64,000 nucleotides of DNA from Kuschelorhynchus macadamiae (taxonomy: Eukaryota; Arthropoda; Insecta; Coleoptera; Curculionidae): positions 310,001-374,000 of the forward strand of contig JAUTXW010005178.1 of NCBI GenBank assembly GCA_030620095.1, written 5' to 3'. A program made the translations under genes and the position numbers. This document shows positions 10,525 to 23,245 of the stretch, piece by piece (the stretch's first letter is position 1; the number at the start of each line of letters is the position of its first letter). The notes under the pieces were generated by a model. That model was not told the DNA's origin. It saw only the letters and a program-made list of their open reading frames with translations, and did no database searches.

Positions 10525-11539
10525 TAGAAGACCTGAGCCTGGGAAATGTTGGAATCTAATTTCTTGATTTAAGGAATGTGTCTGGCCATGTTGATTCAGT
10601 AAACGTTGTATTAGCAACCAGAGAAGTGAGGCCACTGTGGATTTACTTCATTGGTGCGTCGGGCAAATCTAACTTAAGAAGGCAGTTGCGGAAAAATTTG
10701 AATATTTGAAATATTATTGTTCCTTTGATTAAATCTGTAACCTTAAGGACACTGTTTGTATTAAAAAAGAGTGGTGGTTATCCAGTTGAATAAACTAAAT
10801 CTGTGATGCGCCCACAATTATAGTAAAAATCTGGTTGACTTGAATACGTATAACTAGACCAAAATCACTTGCTGGTATTGTAGGATTTGCTATTCCAATA
10901 GGTACAGAATTGGACGGGTTACAAATTCTGGAGCCATTATTCCATGATTCCTATTCTCCCACAATGATCTAAATGAATTTGCCTTATTAAATCTAGTTTA
11001 TTCTAGCATTATTTTGGTTCTGTCTCTATATAAGTATGTTTTCTCCAGTTTAAAATCGTTAGATAAGTTCTAAATTATTATCAAATTCTTTTTTCAATTT
11101 GTTTTAAAATTTATTTTAGTATCAAGTAAATCATTCAAAAAAATTCGTTTGAGAAATCAATTGTAACAAAAGTGTAAGCACGTAAGCACTGTATTTACTC
11201 ATATTATAATTAATCAATACTTGAGAAATTGACTCCAAGGTGTAAAATTTGTATTACTTTTAGAAACTTATTTAATTCAGAAAGCAATAAATTACCTATT
11301 ATTTTCGTAAAATAAATTTTCTTTACTCCATTTTTTTACATCCACGTTTCTAGCCTTGTGTATTCAAGTCGGTTTTCCTTCTCCTTCCCTTCTCTTTATT
11401 TTCTTCAATGTCTTTCTTCTTCCTGATTTCACCCAAGCCGAACAATGTTATATGAAAAAATGATGTTGCTTAAGTAAAAATTTTCAAGCCAAAATACCTC
11501 TTCCTTCGGATCTCCGGGTGTGAGGTACTTGTAGCGCAC
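10525..11539. other. Unassigned stretch
   Basis: I see no feature I can support. The last hundred bases may contain the decayed start of the LINE endonuclease that follows. Confidence 0.4.
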
Positions 11540-13530
11540 CACCATCGAAATGTTAGTTCTTATTCACCAATATCAGCGGGTTGTACCTTGTACAAGACTT
11601 CCGAATCTTGAATCGAAAAGATCCGGTCCTGTGGCTCAAATTAGCCCTCAAGACTACTAAATTTATTTGTTATATCTATCGCTCGCCCTCAGACAATTCC
11701 TTCAATGAACTTTTCGACTATCTTTCTGTTAAAGTGGATTTTCTAATCTCTGAATTTCATTCCTCTGAAATCATTATGCTTGGCAATTATAGAATCCATA
11801 ATAAAGAATGGTTAGGGTCTAATAAAACCGATCTCCAGGGTAGAGCAGCAGGGGCCTTTGCAATAAAACCAGTCTCTTACCGAACCTACTTACTTCCCAC
11901 GCGTCGTCACACAGCCAAAATCCATTGGTCCTCTTTCTCACCTCTCACCCAGACCTTTGAGTCTTCCATTTCCGCTTCTCTGCGTTTCTCTGAACACTCT
12001 AATTATTGTTTCCTGTCCCATACAAGAGGAAGTTGTATAATCCGTAATACCTCGTACTATTTGGTACTATAATTCCACTGATTGGGACGTGTTGCGGGAG
12101 TTCTACTCTTCCTTGCCTTGGAAAGATGTTTGTTTCTCTACCAACGATCCTTCCGGGAATGGTGAACAAATTTTAATCAATAAATGTAATACAATTAGTT
12201 CAAAACCTCCCAAAAATAAACCTTGGTTTTCAAAATCCTGTGATAATGCCAGACTAGAGAAAATCTCTACAATTTTCTTAAATGCTCCAGTTCCGAAAAT
12301 CTACAGGTTAAAAAAGAGATACGAAATCATCACAATATACGCGTAAATGGCAAAGTTGTTTCTTGCCAAAATGGTAGCCAATTCTTTTGGTCGCTTGCCA
12401 AAAATGTTAATCAAAACTTCTGCAACAGCTCCTTTCCACCCCCAACTTCTGGTGATGTAATTCTGTCCACGTCTAAAGCAAAAGCTAAGCTCTTTGAAAA
12501 ACAATACGCCGCAAATTCTATTTTAGTCCCTCTTTTTCACTTTGCACTTCCGTCACTACCAGCTTTGCCAGCTTTGCCATACAATATGCACGAAATTGCC
12601 TTCAGGGTTAAAAAGGTACGACGTATTCTCAAAAGACTTAATACCAAGAATCCTCTGGTCTTGATGGTATTTCCGCTAGTCCCAAAAAATAGTGCGCTTC
12701 TGAATTGACCTCTATTCTCACTAGGTTATTCCAAATATCCTATTTCCTAAAAGCTGGAAATCTGCTAATGTATAGCCTGTATTCAAAAATTCTTCCCTCT
12801 AACTAGAGACTCAAAATCTCTTCTCCCAATTATGAGTTAGGCAATGGAGAAGTATAATCAAAAATTTTAAATTACCTTAAAAGGTATAAACTAAATAGGC
12901 AATACGGTTTCCGCCACAAAGATCCACAACAGATCTTCTTACTTTCGTAACCCACAACTGGAACAAGTTAATCGAATTCCACGGAGAACACTTTTTAACA
13001 AACTTCCTGCCTATGATTTTTTGATTTTTCCAGTAGTAAGTATTTCTGTAATGTTTGACGGCCATTCATCAAACTTTTACCAAACCAACGCATGTGTTGA
13101 CACCTACCCTATTCCTCCTTCACGTCAAAGATCTACTTTCTTCTACCATCAATCCTATTCACAGCTATCCTCAGGATATCACACTTCATTCCAATATACA
13201 ATTTCACAAACCTGTCTCCAAAACTGAAATTAATGATAGGCGTAGGGTAATGATTTTATCCCTAATGGAGGACCTCATCAAAATCGTAAAATGGGGAGCA
13301 AAGAACCTTGTCCAGTTCAACACCACCTAGACACAATCTTGTTTACTAACTCACAAATTATCTCCTAGTACTCACACCATTGAAATGAATAATCAAATGC
13401 TTGAAGACAAAAATTCCTTTAGCCTAGTTGGTATCACTTTTAAGAAAGATCTTCGCTGTCATGATCAGGTCACCTCAATTGCCACAGCAGCCGCCAAGAA
13501 ATTGGGATTTCCGCATCAATAAGCTTCTCT
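11540..13530 (+). pseudogene. Jockey-like LINE polyprotein relic (endonuclease + RT)
   Basis: Endonuclease: CYIYRSPSDNSFNELFDYL then IIMLGNYRIHNKEWLGSN, where the family's GDFN is changed to GNYR. Next comes a linker with LREFYSSLPWKDVCFSTND (12089-12346) and KPWFSKSC. RT: GLDGIS near 12655, YGFRHKD near 12900, SVMFDGHSSNFYQTNA (13040-13090), then LFLLHVKDLLSS. The catalytic YADD position reads YPQD (13166-13177), so the RT is dead. A C-terminal LVGITFKKDLRCHDQV segment follows. Multiple frameshifts and stops are present. Jockey-clade resemblance is by motif only, and the ends and tail are not defined. Confidence 0.8.
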
Positions 13531-14216
13531 TGTCTTTATTTAGTACCTAGTACTTGGGCCTTCGTGGTCTACTCATAGATACAAAGAAATCAGGAATTAC
13601 CTTACTAAACCAAGCGATCTCAAATTTTGGGTCTGAAAATAATCCAATTTTCATATAGCCATACGTTAGGTCGCCATAATGTTCGTTAAGGAGTTCCGGG
13701 ATTAAAATAATTAGTATTTTATATAGTATATGATACATAATATTGGTGTATATCAGGGATACAAACAGGTGTGAACCCAAAGGAGTATCCATGGATTTAC
13801 ATAATTGAATGCCTTAGCTACAATTAAAAAGAAAGGAAGAGATTAATTTAATTAAAAATTAGTAAAATAATGTATAAAAAAAGTAAAAAATATAGCGGTA
13901 AAAAACAACAAAAAACCGAACAAAACCAAATCACTGAATATTTTGCCGTAATCCTCCCTTGACAGTCATTGGTGACATTGAGAAAAAGTCTACTATGTTT
14001 ATGGTTAGTATTATAACTTCTTGCTATTCTACACAATGGAGAGTTCTGTGAACAATTTGTCCTTACAAAAGGAACGTGAAATAATTGCACTTCTCTAGGG
14101 TTTGTTTGTGGAATATTTATACTTATCTTTGAAAAAAACGAGGGTTACTTATGACATTATTGATTATTTTATACAAAACAAAATACGAGATAGCTCTTGT
14201 AACAAATAGGGATGGT
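13531..14216. other. Unassigned stretch between two LINE relics
   Basis: I recognise no gene. Minus-strand frames at 13547-13792 and 13848-14090 have no motif and are AT-driven. Confidence 0.45.
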
Positions 14217-15420
14217 TTAAGGAAATGTTGTCGAGCCAGTGCATAATCGTCTATTGAATATCTGTAACTGTAATGAAATAAACTTGAGAAATCTGTTTTG
14301 TATGTTTTCTATACGATCAACGTAATCGGCATATCTACCAAAATTCAGTTTACTGAGAATAAAAGAATGATATATACAAATGATTGAGCTGATGTTGGTA
14401 AACATGGAGCATTTCCACATGACATCCCAAAATCCTAGAGGCTTGATTTACAACTGAGTCAATATGTGTACCAAAGATAAGTTTTGAGTCCATAATTATT
14501 GCCAGGTCTCACACCTAGGCCACCTTCGGAAGAGTAGTAGTGTCAGATATATTCACGTTTATTCCGAGAAAAAGTTATTGTGGACCATTTGCTTAAGTTA
14601 GGAAACAGGCTATTATCATTACAAAATGCAACCACTCATTTTGAATTCTCTCGCAGTCCAAAATATTTAGAACTTTTCTGAAAATTATTAGATCATCCGC
14701 ACAGAGAAGATAATCGCAATAAAGAAATCATAATTTAATGTTATTTAAGTAAATCAAAAAAAATAGGAATCGAAGGTGTGACCCTTGGGGAACGCCTGAA
14801 GTTGGTCTAGAACGTTGGGAGTAAAAATCTTGAAGGGAAACATGCTGTGATCTGTTCTCGTGAAGATATTCAGTATATACGAAGAGATTTGTTTCAAGTG
14901 AACGGCCTAGAAAGATTCCGTGTTGTTCTGAACTTATATTTTTAATCAGATTGAAAATGTGCTCATATACAAGTTTTTCGGAAAGTTTTGCCAAGACCGA
15001 AAATTTGCTTATTGGGCGGTAATTCCTTACGTTATTTTGTTGACCTTCTTTGAATATAGGGATAAGCATTGGAGACTTCTATCCATTTGGAAACTCTCTA
15101 GTTTCCAGGGAACAACTATAGAGTAGTGCGAGCGGTTCAAAAATTGCTGTTTTTTAAGCAAAAAGATGGGATATTTTGCCTGGACCTGCATCATTTTTGA
15201 AATCAAGACTCAGAAGCCCCCCAGCAATACCTCTGACTTATAAATACAATAGAAAGAAGTCAAGAATTTTTTGTTGGGTGAGTAAAAGAAGATGAGTGAT
15301 CAAATGTGTATTTTTCTGGCTCGAAAACATTTGAAAAATAGGAATAGGAATTAAACTCGCTCTCGCTTGCAGCGACCATGCCATCCCACTAGATTTCAAT
15401 GGCTTTCAATGTTTTACTGA
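14217..15420 (-). pseudogene. LINE reverse transcriptase relic, internally deleted
   Basis: Minus-strand reading from about 15230 gives DAGPGKISHLF, then SPMLIPIFKEGQQNNVRNYR, PISKFSVLAKLSEKL and SEQHGIFLGRS. The catalytic aspartate block (the usual YTDFSKAFD) is missing: TEYLHENRSQHV runs almost directly into SGVPQGS. The second catalytic motif reads CADD (14692-14703) instead of YADD. The C-terminal part continues MDSKLIFGTHIDSVVNQAS and LSKLNFGRYADYVDRIENIQ. An internal deletion plus stops make this non-functional. The layout is that of jockey/CR1-like insect LINEs. Confidence 0.8.
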
Positions 15421-16599
15421 CATTCTGTTTTTCATGCATAAATCCAAAATCTGCTGGGAATAATATATTTAATTTAAGAAATAAATCACATAAGCACAAT
15501 TTATTTAGCAAAAAAATTTAAACAATAATGTTGCTTGCAACCTACTAGCTTTATAATTTGTAATCATGAATTGGTACAAGTAATTAAATAAGACACTAGA
15601 TATCACTGAAACATTCTTAATTGCGCCTTAAACCTAAAAGCCGTCTAACATATGTAAATTATTCTCGACCAGCGGAACGGTAAAACTCGACCCCTTGCTT
15701 CTACTCTTGCTTCTACCTTGTCTGATAGCACCACATAGAGCGCTTAACAGTAGATCAATTTTTTTTAAATACTTGAAACATTCATTAAGGGTCCTACGAC
15801 AGAGGATTATTCAAATATAGCGTGAGGTAACAGTCTACTAAAAACATCATATTCTCTATAAATTATCTTTTCAAAATTATTTGATTTTTTTCCATCCCAC
15901 AACCCTATTATTTACAGTGGCGTGAATACATTTAAAATATATGCGTTTTGTCAACATTTGTGCTTTGTAAATTTTAGAGCTGTTTTCTAAAACAACGAAG
16001 TGGATAATAGTTCTGTTCCACAAATGGAATAAGTAAATTTTGCGTTCAAAAGGGTTTTGCAATTTTTTAAAAAGTTCAATATAGCCGTAGATATCTTTAT
16101 TTAATTAAATATGTTAGGGACCCATTCATTACGTGAGGCTACTTTATTTTACAATTTGTAAAAGGTGTTTAAAATTTTAAGTACAAAAGATTCTCAGATG
16201 CACTTTTAGTATACAGGATGGCGCAATAGTGTGACAGAGTTTCTTATAATTTTGAAAAGTTTTTTATGGAAGTTGTATAATAAAAAGAAGTATTTAAAAA
16301 TATTTGTAATTATACAGTGTATTTCACAAAAGTGAAACTTTTTTTTAAAAGGGACACCCTATATATTTTTAAATATTTAGATTTTCCAAGAAATTCTCCA
16401 CTTAACATCATATTTCGTTTCGTATTTTATTTCGACGTTGCCAAATTATTCAAAAAATATCTAAATAAAAAAAACGTGGTCCTCCATAACCTGCTATAAC
16501 TTCTAACCTACGACGAATTCAATAAAGAAAAATTTTTCCAAAGAAGATAAATGTCTAACTAAGAGTTTAGATAACCGCATACCTAATAATTTTATACAG
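15421..16599. other. Unassigned, with ACAGGG-type short element ends
   Basis: The region 16200-16599 holds tatacaggatggcgc (about 16202), ggacaccctatata (about 16362) and atacagggcgtttc (about 16590). These look like ends of small Tc1/mariner-type non-autonomous elements, but I could not pair them confidently. Frames at 15877-16062 (-) and 16317-16499 (+) lack motifs. Confidence 0.4.
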
Positions 16600-17650
16600 G
16601 GCGTTTCTTGCAAATATGCAACTTGGCAAAATTGAAACCAATTTCTTTGATTTTTTAAATGGCACACCTGTATCTAACTCTCCTATCGTGTGTCGTAGGT
16701 GCATATCTCTAATAATGTTTGCGATATATCAATTTTTATTAATTGTGTCCTTGAAAACGCATTAAAACACATTGATTGATGTAATTTTTTTGTAGTTAGC
16801 CATGTTGTAGGAGGTATTTTAAACACTTCTTTTTTAACATACCCCCATATGTTAAAGTCTATTTTTGTAAAATCTAGCGATCTAGCCGGCCACGAGAACC
16901 TCTTCCAATCCAACGATCTGGGTATGTTTGATTTAAAAAATGTTCTGATAGACTTCAGCGTCTCATTTCGTATTTGAGCTACTAATCCAGGTAAATTATT
17001 TTGCAAAAAATCTTAGTAAACGTCCCCTGTTACGAAAAAATATGTCATAATTACGTGGTTACCCAAAATACCTCCCAAAATATTTAATGACCATCCAATT
17101 CAGGAAGTATATTTTAGGAAATGTGGATTTTCTGTTGCGTAGTAATGGAAATTGTGTTTGTTAACATTCCCATTCTTATGAAATGTAGCCCCGTCTCAAA
17201 ATAGCACCAAATGAGGAATATTTCTTCTTTCTCTTATTTTGTTTTAAGTTCACAGATAAAACTCCAGCCTTCTCTGATAGTCTTTGGGAAACAGTTCTTG
17301 GAGTAATTGAATATGGTATGGGTGTATTTTATTAGCTTTAAGTATTCACTGAACCGATCTTCGTCCAATATCAACCTGCCGAGAAATGATTCGTCCAACC
17401 TGCGGATTTTCGGCGACTGCTAAAAGAACATTTAATTGACTTTCTTCAGTTTGAAAAAATTTTTCTCGATTATTTTTATTATATGCCACTCTACCAGATC
17501 TTTGGAAACGCTCCAGAAGCTTTTCGAATGCTATTCTTTCATGTTGGCGTCGATCGGGATACCGTTGCTGATACAATCTTTTGGCTAATTTCGCGTATTT
17601 TTCTCACTAGGTCCGAATACAAAAACCATAACAACCATTTCGTCTTGTGA
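16600..17650 (-). pseudogene. DUF4817/DDE Tc1-mariner-type transposase relic
   Basis: The N-terminal part (17346-17576) gives YQQRYPDRRQHERIAFEKLL and RSGRVAYNKNNREKF, the DUF4817 helix-turn-helix pattern. It continues with VLLAVAENPQVG. Decayed sequence (17007-17345) contains the DDE core of this family in shifting frames (a NGN-like segment, then GWSLN and GDVY-like remains). The C-terminal part (16683-17006) gives NNLPGLVAQIRNETLKS, then DWKRFSWPARSLDFTKIDF and NIWGYVKKEVFKIPPTT. The QDGAP catalytic segment appears deleted. It is the same family as 25560-25850 and 25980-26790. An ACAGGG motif at about 16593 may be its end. Confidence 0.75.
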
Positions 17651-19639
17651 GAAATTCACTATTTAAATTTGAAACTAAACTATATTATACAATGTTTACA
17701 ACAGTAATATTTGCCACTGACAGATAAAATGAAAGATCCCTTTTGAAACAATATTACTTTGACGTATAATACCTCCCACAACAAAAAAGAAGATATGAAA
17801 TTAAGGATTAGAAATTTAAACAGCGCATTCGAAAGACGTGTTGAACTATGTGTTCAAGAGAACGGTAGACATTTTGAACAATTAATTAGATAGTGTTTTG
17901 TCTATAAGAGGTTTAATTTTCTTTGTAATTTAAGTTGTTTCATTTTATTTTATTTTTATAATATTGTAACGTTACACTTTTACGGTAACTAATTATGATT
18001 TTGCTAATTATATTTTGTCATTTACCAAGATGTCAGGAACTAAGTTTTTGGAAGTTATTTAGATTCTTTGACTATTTTCATTATTATAAGTACTTAATAT
18101 TGTATGACTGACAGCTTGGTATATTATATACATTTTATGTTTTATATTTACAGATGCTGAGGGTCTGGTTGTTGAAGCTTTCTTTAATGCCCACATATAA
18201 AAGGGCCATATTTTTATAAGAATTTCATTATTAGATGTTCATTCACCTATAGTTTTTCTATTATCTTACCTTGACATAATTTTGATCAGAAACAAATCCG
18301 TTATAAAAAACCTAGTTGGGTATGAGCTGTTGTGATACAAACTAAACAAGATATTTCCAATATTTCCATTGTAGCCTGGTAACGCTACATAAATTAGAAA
18401 CATTTGGTATATACCTCCGATTTCGTTTGTCGCCTTTTAAATCTCGTTCAGTTCATTAAATGATTTGTCCTTTTGATAAAATGTAGTTTAAGATGTTACC
18501 TATATTGTTAAATGTCCGGTAAAAACATGTCAGGGGTTCATTAAACAAGGGTTTGTGTTATTTATTTAAGTAGTTCTCCAAATGGTTGGTTTAAAAAGCC
18601 TTGTTTATTTTCGTTTTATAAATTGGGTTAAGTGACAACAAAGTTTGACGTTTTACTGTGTGCGGCGACGCTAAAATCCTTGCTTTGGCCTTTTCCATGA
18701 ATGACTAAAAGCCATACGATTCCGTCCGACCACTTTACTTTCATTTTTATAAAAACCTAACATTTTAAAGATTTAATTATTTAGGACGAGGCTTACGTAA
18801 AGATTAGAGGAAAATATTAAAAAATAACAACATAAATTATTCAAAAATAAATATTTAAATTGAATGTATATTAAGATTTATTGTAATAAATAATGTATTC
18901 TGAGTTGCCTATCTTTTTAAAAATCTTTTATTTTTGTCAAATAAATAAGGGGGAAAGAGACAAAATATAGGGACATTAAAATCAAGTTTTGCATGGAGCA
19001 CTTTCAACAGTTTAGTTTTTAGTTCGAGCTATTTCTTTTTGACTGTGGCCGTAAAACTACCTTTAAAAAGGCTGGTCCTGTTTTATAGTTATTTTAAATT
19101 TTGTGTTAAACAGTGGTCAAATAACAGCCAGGTAATTATTATTTTAATTTATTTAGCAAGGTTCTTTCATTTAATTTTAATTTAAACAATAGGTCACAAT
19201 GGATTTTTTTCTCCTTTTTACAGCTCAGCGGCCACATAGCAAATAGCACATTTTAGTGCACATTGAACTTATTAGCACATAGCACATTGCTATTAAAACC
19301 TTGCATCTTAGCGCACGTTTGCTTTTTATAGCCTTTAAAGCATTTTGAACATTTTTGCACCCACATGATTGTGAGGTACTTTTCACGAGAGACAATTGGT
19401 TGAAGCAAATAACCCTAAAGGTTGGGGTTACCTTTGAAGTTGAAGCAGTAATTCTACATTAAGAAAGAGCCCCCTCTTTACCGAAGAGGTGTTGGAATTT
19501 TACCTCTAGCCCAACAACTATTTTCTATTTATAAACAATTTAAACTACATTCTCTCATAAACGGGTTTTTTTTTTTAAATAAAGCAAATCATAATATTAA
19601 ATAGTGTTTTACTGGTTGTTTCAGTACCTTTACGAACAC
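17651..19639. other. Unassigned stretch
   Basis: There is no gene, RNA or element end I can support in about 2 kb. It is AT-rich with no long open frame, and could be old unique intergenic DNA. Confidence 0.45.
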
Positions 19640-19890
19640 ACGGATAAGGGGTGTATGAAGGCGGTGCAGTAAGTTCTGTTTTACGTGTGTTGGCGCCCTT
19701 CTTTCATATTTATTTGTAATTTTCACTTGCCTCCTTCATACACCAAGGAAAAGGATTGAAAATTTTGAACTCCCCCAAAGCCGAACTACCGTATAAGCTA
19801 GCCAACGGGTCGTAAGTGCAAACTTTTATTATTGCACTTACGTAAGAACTCTTTATAACGTGGGTTTTATAACACCAGAGTTTACGTTAT
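19640..19890. other. Cluster of short inverted repeats (hairpins)
   Basis: Three stem-loops lie in 250 bp. The first is gggtgtatgaaggcgg (19649-19664) against cctccttcatacacc (19730-19744). The second is a perfect 11-bp stem, cgtaagtgcaa / ttgcacttacg (19811-19842), with a 10-nt loop. The third is ataacgt / acgttat at about 19855-19890. The function is unknown; this could be a small foldback element or structured RNA. Confidence 0.55.
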
Positions 19891-20329
19891 ATTATAAAAC
19901 TTGCTATGCATAAAATAATATTTCCTTATTTAGCGTTTCGTCTGACGTTCTTTTTTTATTAATATTACTATAAAATGTTGATTACAGCCATGGTATATCT
20001 TTTAATAGATACGGAAAAAGCATTGTACAATTATGATTTGAATTTTGAAACATTACTTGTGTTTAATAAACTTATTTTTAGAAAGGTATTGAAAATTTTT
20101 TTCATCGGATGGGAATTATTAAAAAAAAATTAAAATGTTTAATATTTTTTGAATTACTTATCAAAAATTTTCATTTTCGCCATCTAGGATGGCAAATGAC
20201 AAATGTCAAAACCGATTTATTAGTTATTGGACGTGCAGAAGCGATCGCGGGTAAAACTGTTTTCGAAATGTTAATCTTCCCAGTTAAATACAGCCTTTTA
20301 AAGCTGATTGCAAGCTAATTATTAAGACA

Positions 20330-20960
20330 TATTTCCGTAATACTCAACCCAAATCGGGTCCTTTTGTTTCAGGCTGAACGTCCATAAGGCACTCACCAGT
20401 TTACTAACGAAAACGAAAAATATGTTAACATCAAAGAGGCCGCGGCCAGCGGATTTGCATAATATGTTCACTCATGCTGCTAATGCATTATAGTGCGTGC
20501 GCGCGATTTGCATAGGACCGTAATTTTATCCGCATATATTACCATACCTGCTGTGAGGTAAACAATAGTGGCTTTTTATGTTTCTGCACCTTGTTAGGTA
20601 ACTAGGTGGCCGAGGAAGATTTGCAAATTGGTCGTAGTTAGCGTAGAAATAATGGGGCATGTTTGCATGCAATACATTCATCCTTAGTTTCCTATATGTT
20701 AACTATCTTTTCTTGATACTAAACCGAATTAAGCGCAAAACCTTTAGCATATTTTATTTTAAACTTTTACCGTAAATTTCTATATTTGTTTTGGTCTTTT
20801 GGTAGGGTTAATGGTAAAAGGGCGAGTTGGCCACAATTATGGTAGGCTGGCGTCTGTAAAATTTTGACAAGATGGAAATTGATAAATTTAAAATATCTAG
20901 TCTATTACTAAACGATCAGGTAGATTTGCATAATTTCCCAGTGTTAAGCCTTTGTTAAAC
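20330..20960. promoter_or_regulatory. Octamer (ATTTGCAT) cluster in GC-richer patch
   Basis: Exact atttgcat occurs at 20453-20460, 20506-20513 and 20924-20931. A near match, gatttgcaaat, lies at about 20618. The surrounding 20430-20520 segment (ggccgcggccagc, gtgcgtgcgcgcg) is unusually GC-rich for this window. ATTTGCAT is the classic POU-domain octamer. Regulatory function is only inferred and the adjacent gene is not in view. Confidence 0.3.
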
Positions 20961-21034
20961 CATTATTAGTTTTATTATATGTAAATTCCGATATTATCAT
21001 TGTCTTGTTTTTGAAAGGTGTATATATAAATCAA

Positions 21035-21792
21035 ACTCAATGGGCTCTGATGGAATCCCAGGGTATATTTTTAGAGCATGCATTGGAGAACTAATAATTC
21101 CATTGAAAACAATTTTTAACTTGAGTTATATGCAAGTACTTTTCCAACTATATGGAAAAAATCAAAAATTTGCCCCATTTTCAAATCAGGCAATAAAAGT
21201 AATATCGAAAACTATAGAGCAATTTCCATTTTAAGTTTTCCCGCCAAACTATTTGAATCATTAATATATAATAATTTATTTAATCATGTAAAATCAGTTT
21301 TGTCTAGTAAGCAACACGGTTTTTTCCGTTACGCTCTACGGTATCTAACCTAACTTACATGAGTCAATATTTAGCCAGTTCTATTGATAATAAGCAACAG
21401 ATTGATGCTGTGTACACGGATTTAAGTAAGGCATTCGATCGTTTAAGCCATTCCAAGGTAATTATAAAACTTAGATTGTACTGTTTGACAGATAACCTCA
21501 TTAATCTGTTTTCTGCATATTTAAAGGGTCGTGAAATTTACGTAAATGTTAATAATTTTAATTCTCATGATTCAGGTGTCCCACAGGGAAGCAACTTGAG
21601 GCGACTACTATTTTCAATTTATTTCAATAATGTTGTCGAATGTGTTAAGAATTCGGAGGCACTTCCGTATGCTGATGACCTTAAGTTGTTCCATGTGGTA
21701 TCATCATTTTCTGATTATTCCTTGCTACAAACGGACCTTGACGCAGTGTTTTACTATACCAATAATTTATGAATATAAAATAGAATCAGATA
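21035..21792 (+). pseudogene. LINE reverse transcriptase relic, 5' part
   Basis: It opens at SMGSDGIPGYIFRACIGE. One frameshift later come ICPIFKSGNKSNIENYRAIS and SILSFPAKLFESL. The frame 21359-21772 carries YTDLSKAFDRLSHSKVI, SGVPQGSNLRRLLFSIY and the intact catalytic YADD (21668-21679). A frameshift near 21770 precedes the hAT insertion at 21801. The other half resumes at 22606. The upstream endonuclease is missing, so this is a 5'-truncated copy. Confidence 0.85.
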
Positions 21793-21800
21793 GTGTTAGT
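21793..21800. repeat. hAT target-site duplication, left
   Basis: The sequence gtgttagt is identical to 22606-22613 and directly flanks the 805-bp hAT. Confidence 0.9.
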
Positions 21801-22605
21801 CAGTGGCAGCTCTTCCATTAGGTCATATGGTCAATGACCCCCAATAAATAATTTTAAACAGAAACAAATAAAATAAAATAATACATAATTTATATTTTAT
21901 AATTTTTTTTTAAATTTGGAAAACCCCTCTATTATTCTAAGCGTATAAACTCGTTGACCGTTCACTTAATTCCGCGACACACTATCGATACCTCGCATCG
22001 CGATCTCCGGAGGGTTCGTTTCGTTGCATCGATCGGCTGGCGGCCCGCGTTGACCTCATGGTTATAAACGGAGGCGAATTTTTCCCGAGTGTTCTGGATA
22101 AAATTTTTACAGAGGCGCATCGGTAATATACGGTCCGGATTACGTTGGCAACTTAAATATTTTTGTCAGTTGATGCGTTTAATGTGGATCGTGTGATAGG
22201 TTATGGTTACGATTGCGTATTTTTGTAGATTTTATTTTCAAGACTTTACATCTTGTTTGTTGATTTTGTGCTTGTAATTAATGTTTTAAAGAAAGGTACC
22301 GTTTTAGAATATTAAAACTTTAAAAGCCGTTTTCAATTATTTTGGCGAGCTAAACTTTGAGAAAAGAGTCGAATTTAAGACCAGTAGTCGACATTTGTTG
22401 AAATATAAAATTCAGCAAACAAGTAAAGACAAAGACAAAGAAGTAAATCGTTATTTTTGTAAAAATATGTACAACTTATCTGTCTGGACATGCGTTTGCG
22501 AAGTAACAAAGACATTTTATTGTTTCTTGTATCTGATTTTTTCAGATGACCCTTTGTGTTGTATATATATTGACCCCCTGAAAAATTGACCACGAGTCGA
22601 CACTG
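21801..22605. mobile_element. Non-autonomous hAT element, 805 bp
   Basis: The ends are cagtggcagctc and gtcgacactg, giving a short terminal inverted repeat CAGTG(G/T)C. A perfect 8-bp duplication, gtgttagt, lies on both sides. Just inside the ends, ggtcaatgaccccc and ttgaccccctg form a second inverted motif. A GC-rich patch at 21950-22090 stands out. No transposase domain was recognised in the frames at 22375-22593 and 22395-22589. It lies inside a LINE, and the element plus one duplication accounts exactly for the interruption. Confidence 0.9.
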
Positions 22606-23245
22606 GTGTTAGTCGTGTTACCGAGATTAAAGATTTGGGTGTGTGGTTTGACGAAAAACTGTCTTACTCTGTGCATATAAATAATGTAGTTTGCAGTGCT
22701 ACTAAATTGTTAGGATTTGTATGCAGAAATACAAACATATTTGATTCGCCTCGACTATTACATTTATTATACTTTGCATTGGTACGCAGCAAACTGGAGT
22801 ATGCCTCCATAATTTGTAATCCATTATATGCAAAATATGAACATGGGTTGCAGAGTATTTAAAGTAGGTATCTTAAGTGCAAATATTTTAGAGAAACAGG
22901 TCAATATTTGTGGCATCAAAGAGAGTTTATAGTGTAACCACCTTAAAAAAATCGCAGATCTATTTATCATTTATTATGTACCTATATAACTTGTTAAATA
23001 TCAATATCGATAACTCAGATATTCTTAATTTGATTGATATTTTGTACTTCTAAACTTAAATTTAAAAGAAAATTGGCTCAACTATTTGAAAATAGATCTA
23101 ATTAATGCGTTTAGCTTTAAAGTAGGTTATGTAATTCTATTTTTTGGGTAATGTAGTATTTAATGTTCTATAAACTTAATGCTAGGATTGTTCTGTAAAT
23201 GTTTATCGTTGAACAATAAACCATATTATTATTATTATTATTGGC
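22606..23245 (+). pseudogene. LINE C-terminus and 3' tail after hAT insertion
   Basis: The RT thumb and C-terminal region resume as VSRVTEIKDLGVWFDEKL, SYSVHINNVVCSATKLL, GFVCRNTNIFDSPRLLHLL and RSKLEYASIICNPLY. A stop follows at about 22860. A 3' untranslated stretch runs to a TTA/ATT repeat at 23225-23243, which is the probable LINE tail. The left copy of the 8-bp duplication at 21793 marks where this was once continuous with 21035-21792. Confidence 0.85.
23225..23243. repeat. (ATT)n microsatellite, LINE tail
   Basis: A short ATT run sits immediately after gttgaacaataaacc. Similar ATT tails occur at 47033-47051 and 47919-47945. Confidence 0.8.

Noticed and set aside
15917..15932. acagtggcgtgaata resembles a hAT end
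   Set aside because: No partner end, duplication or internal transposon sequence was found nearby.
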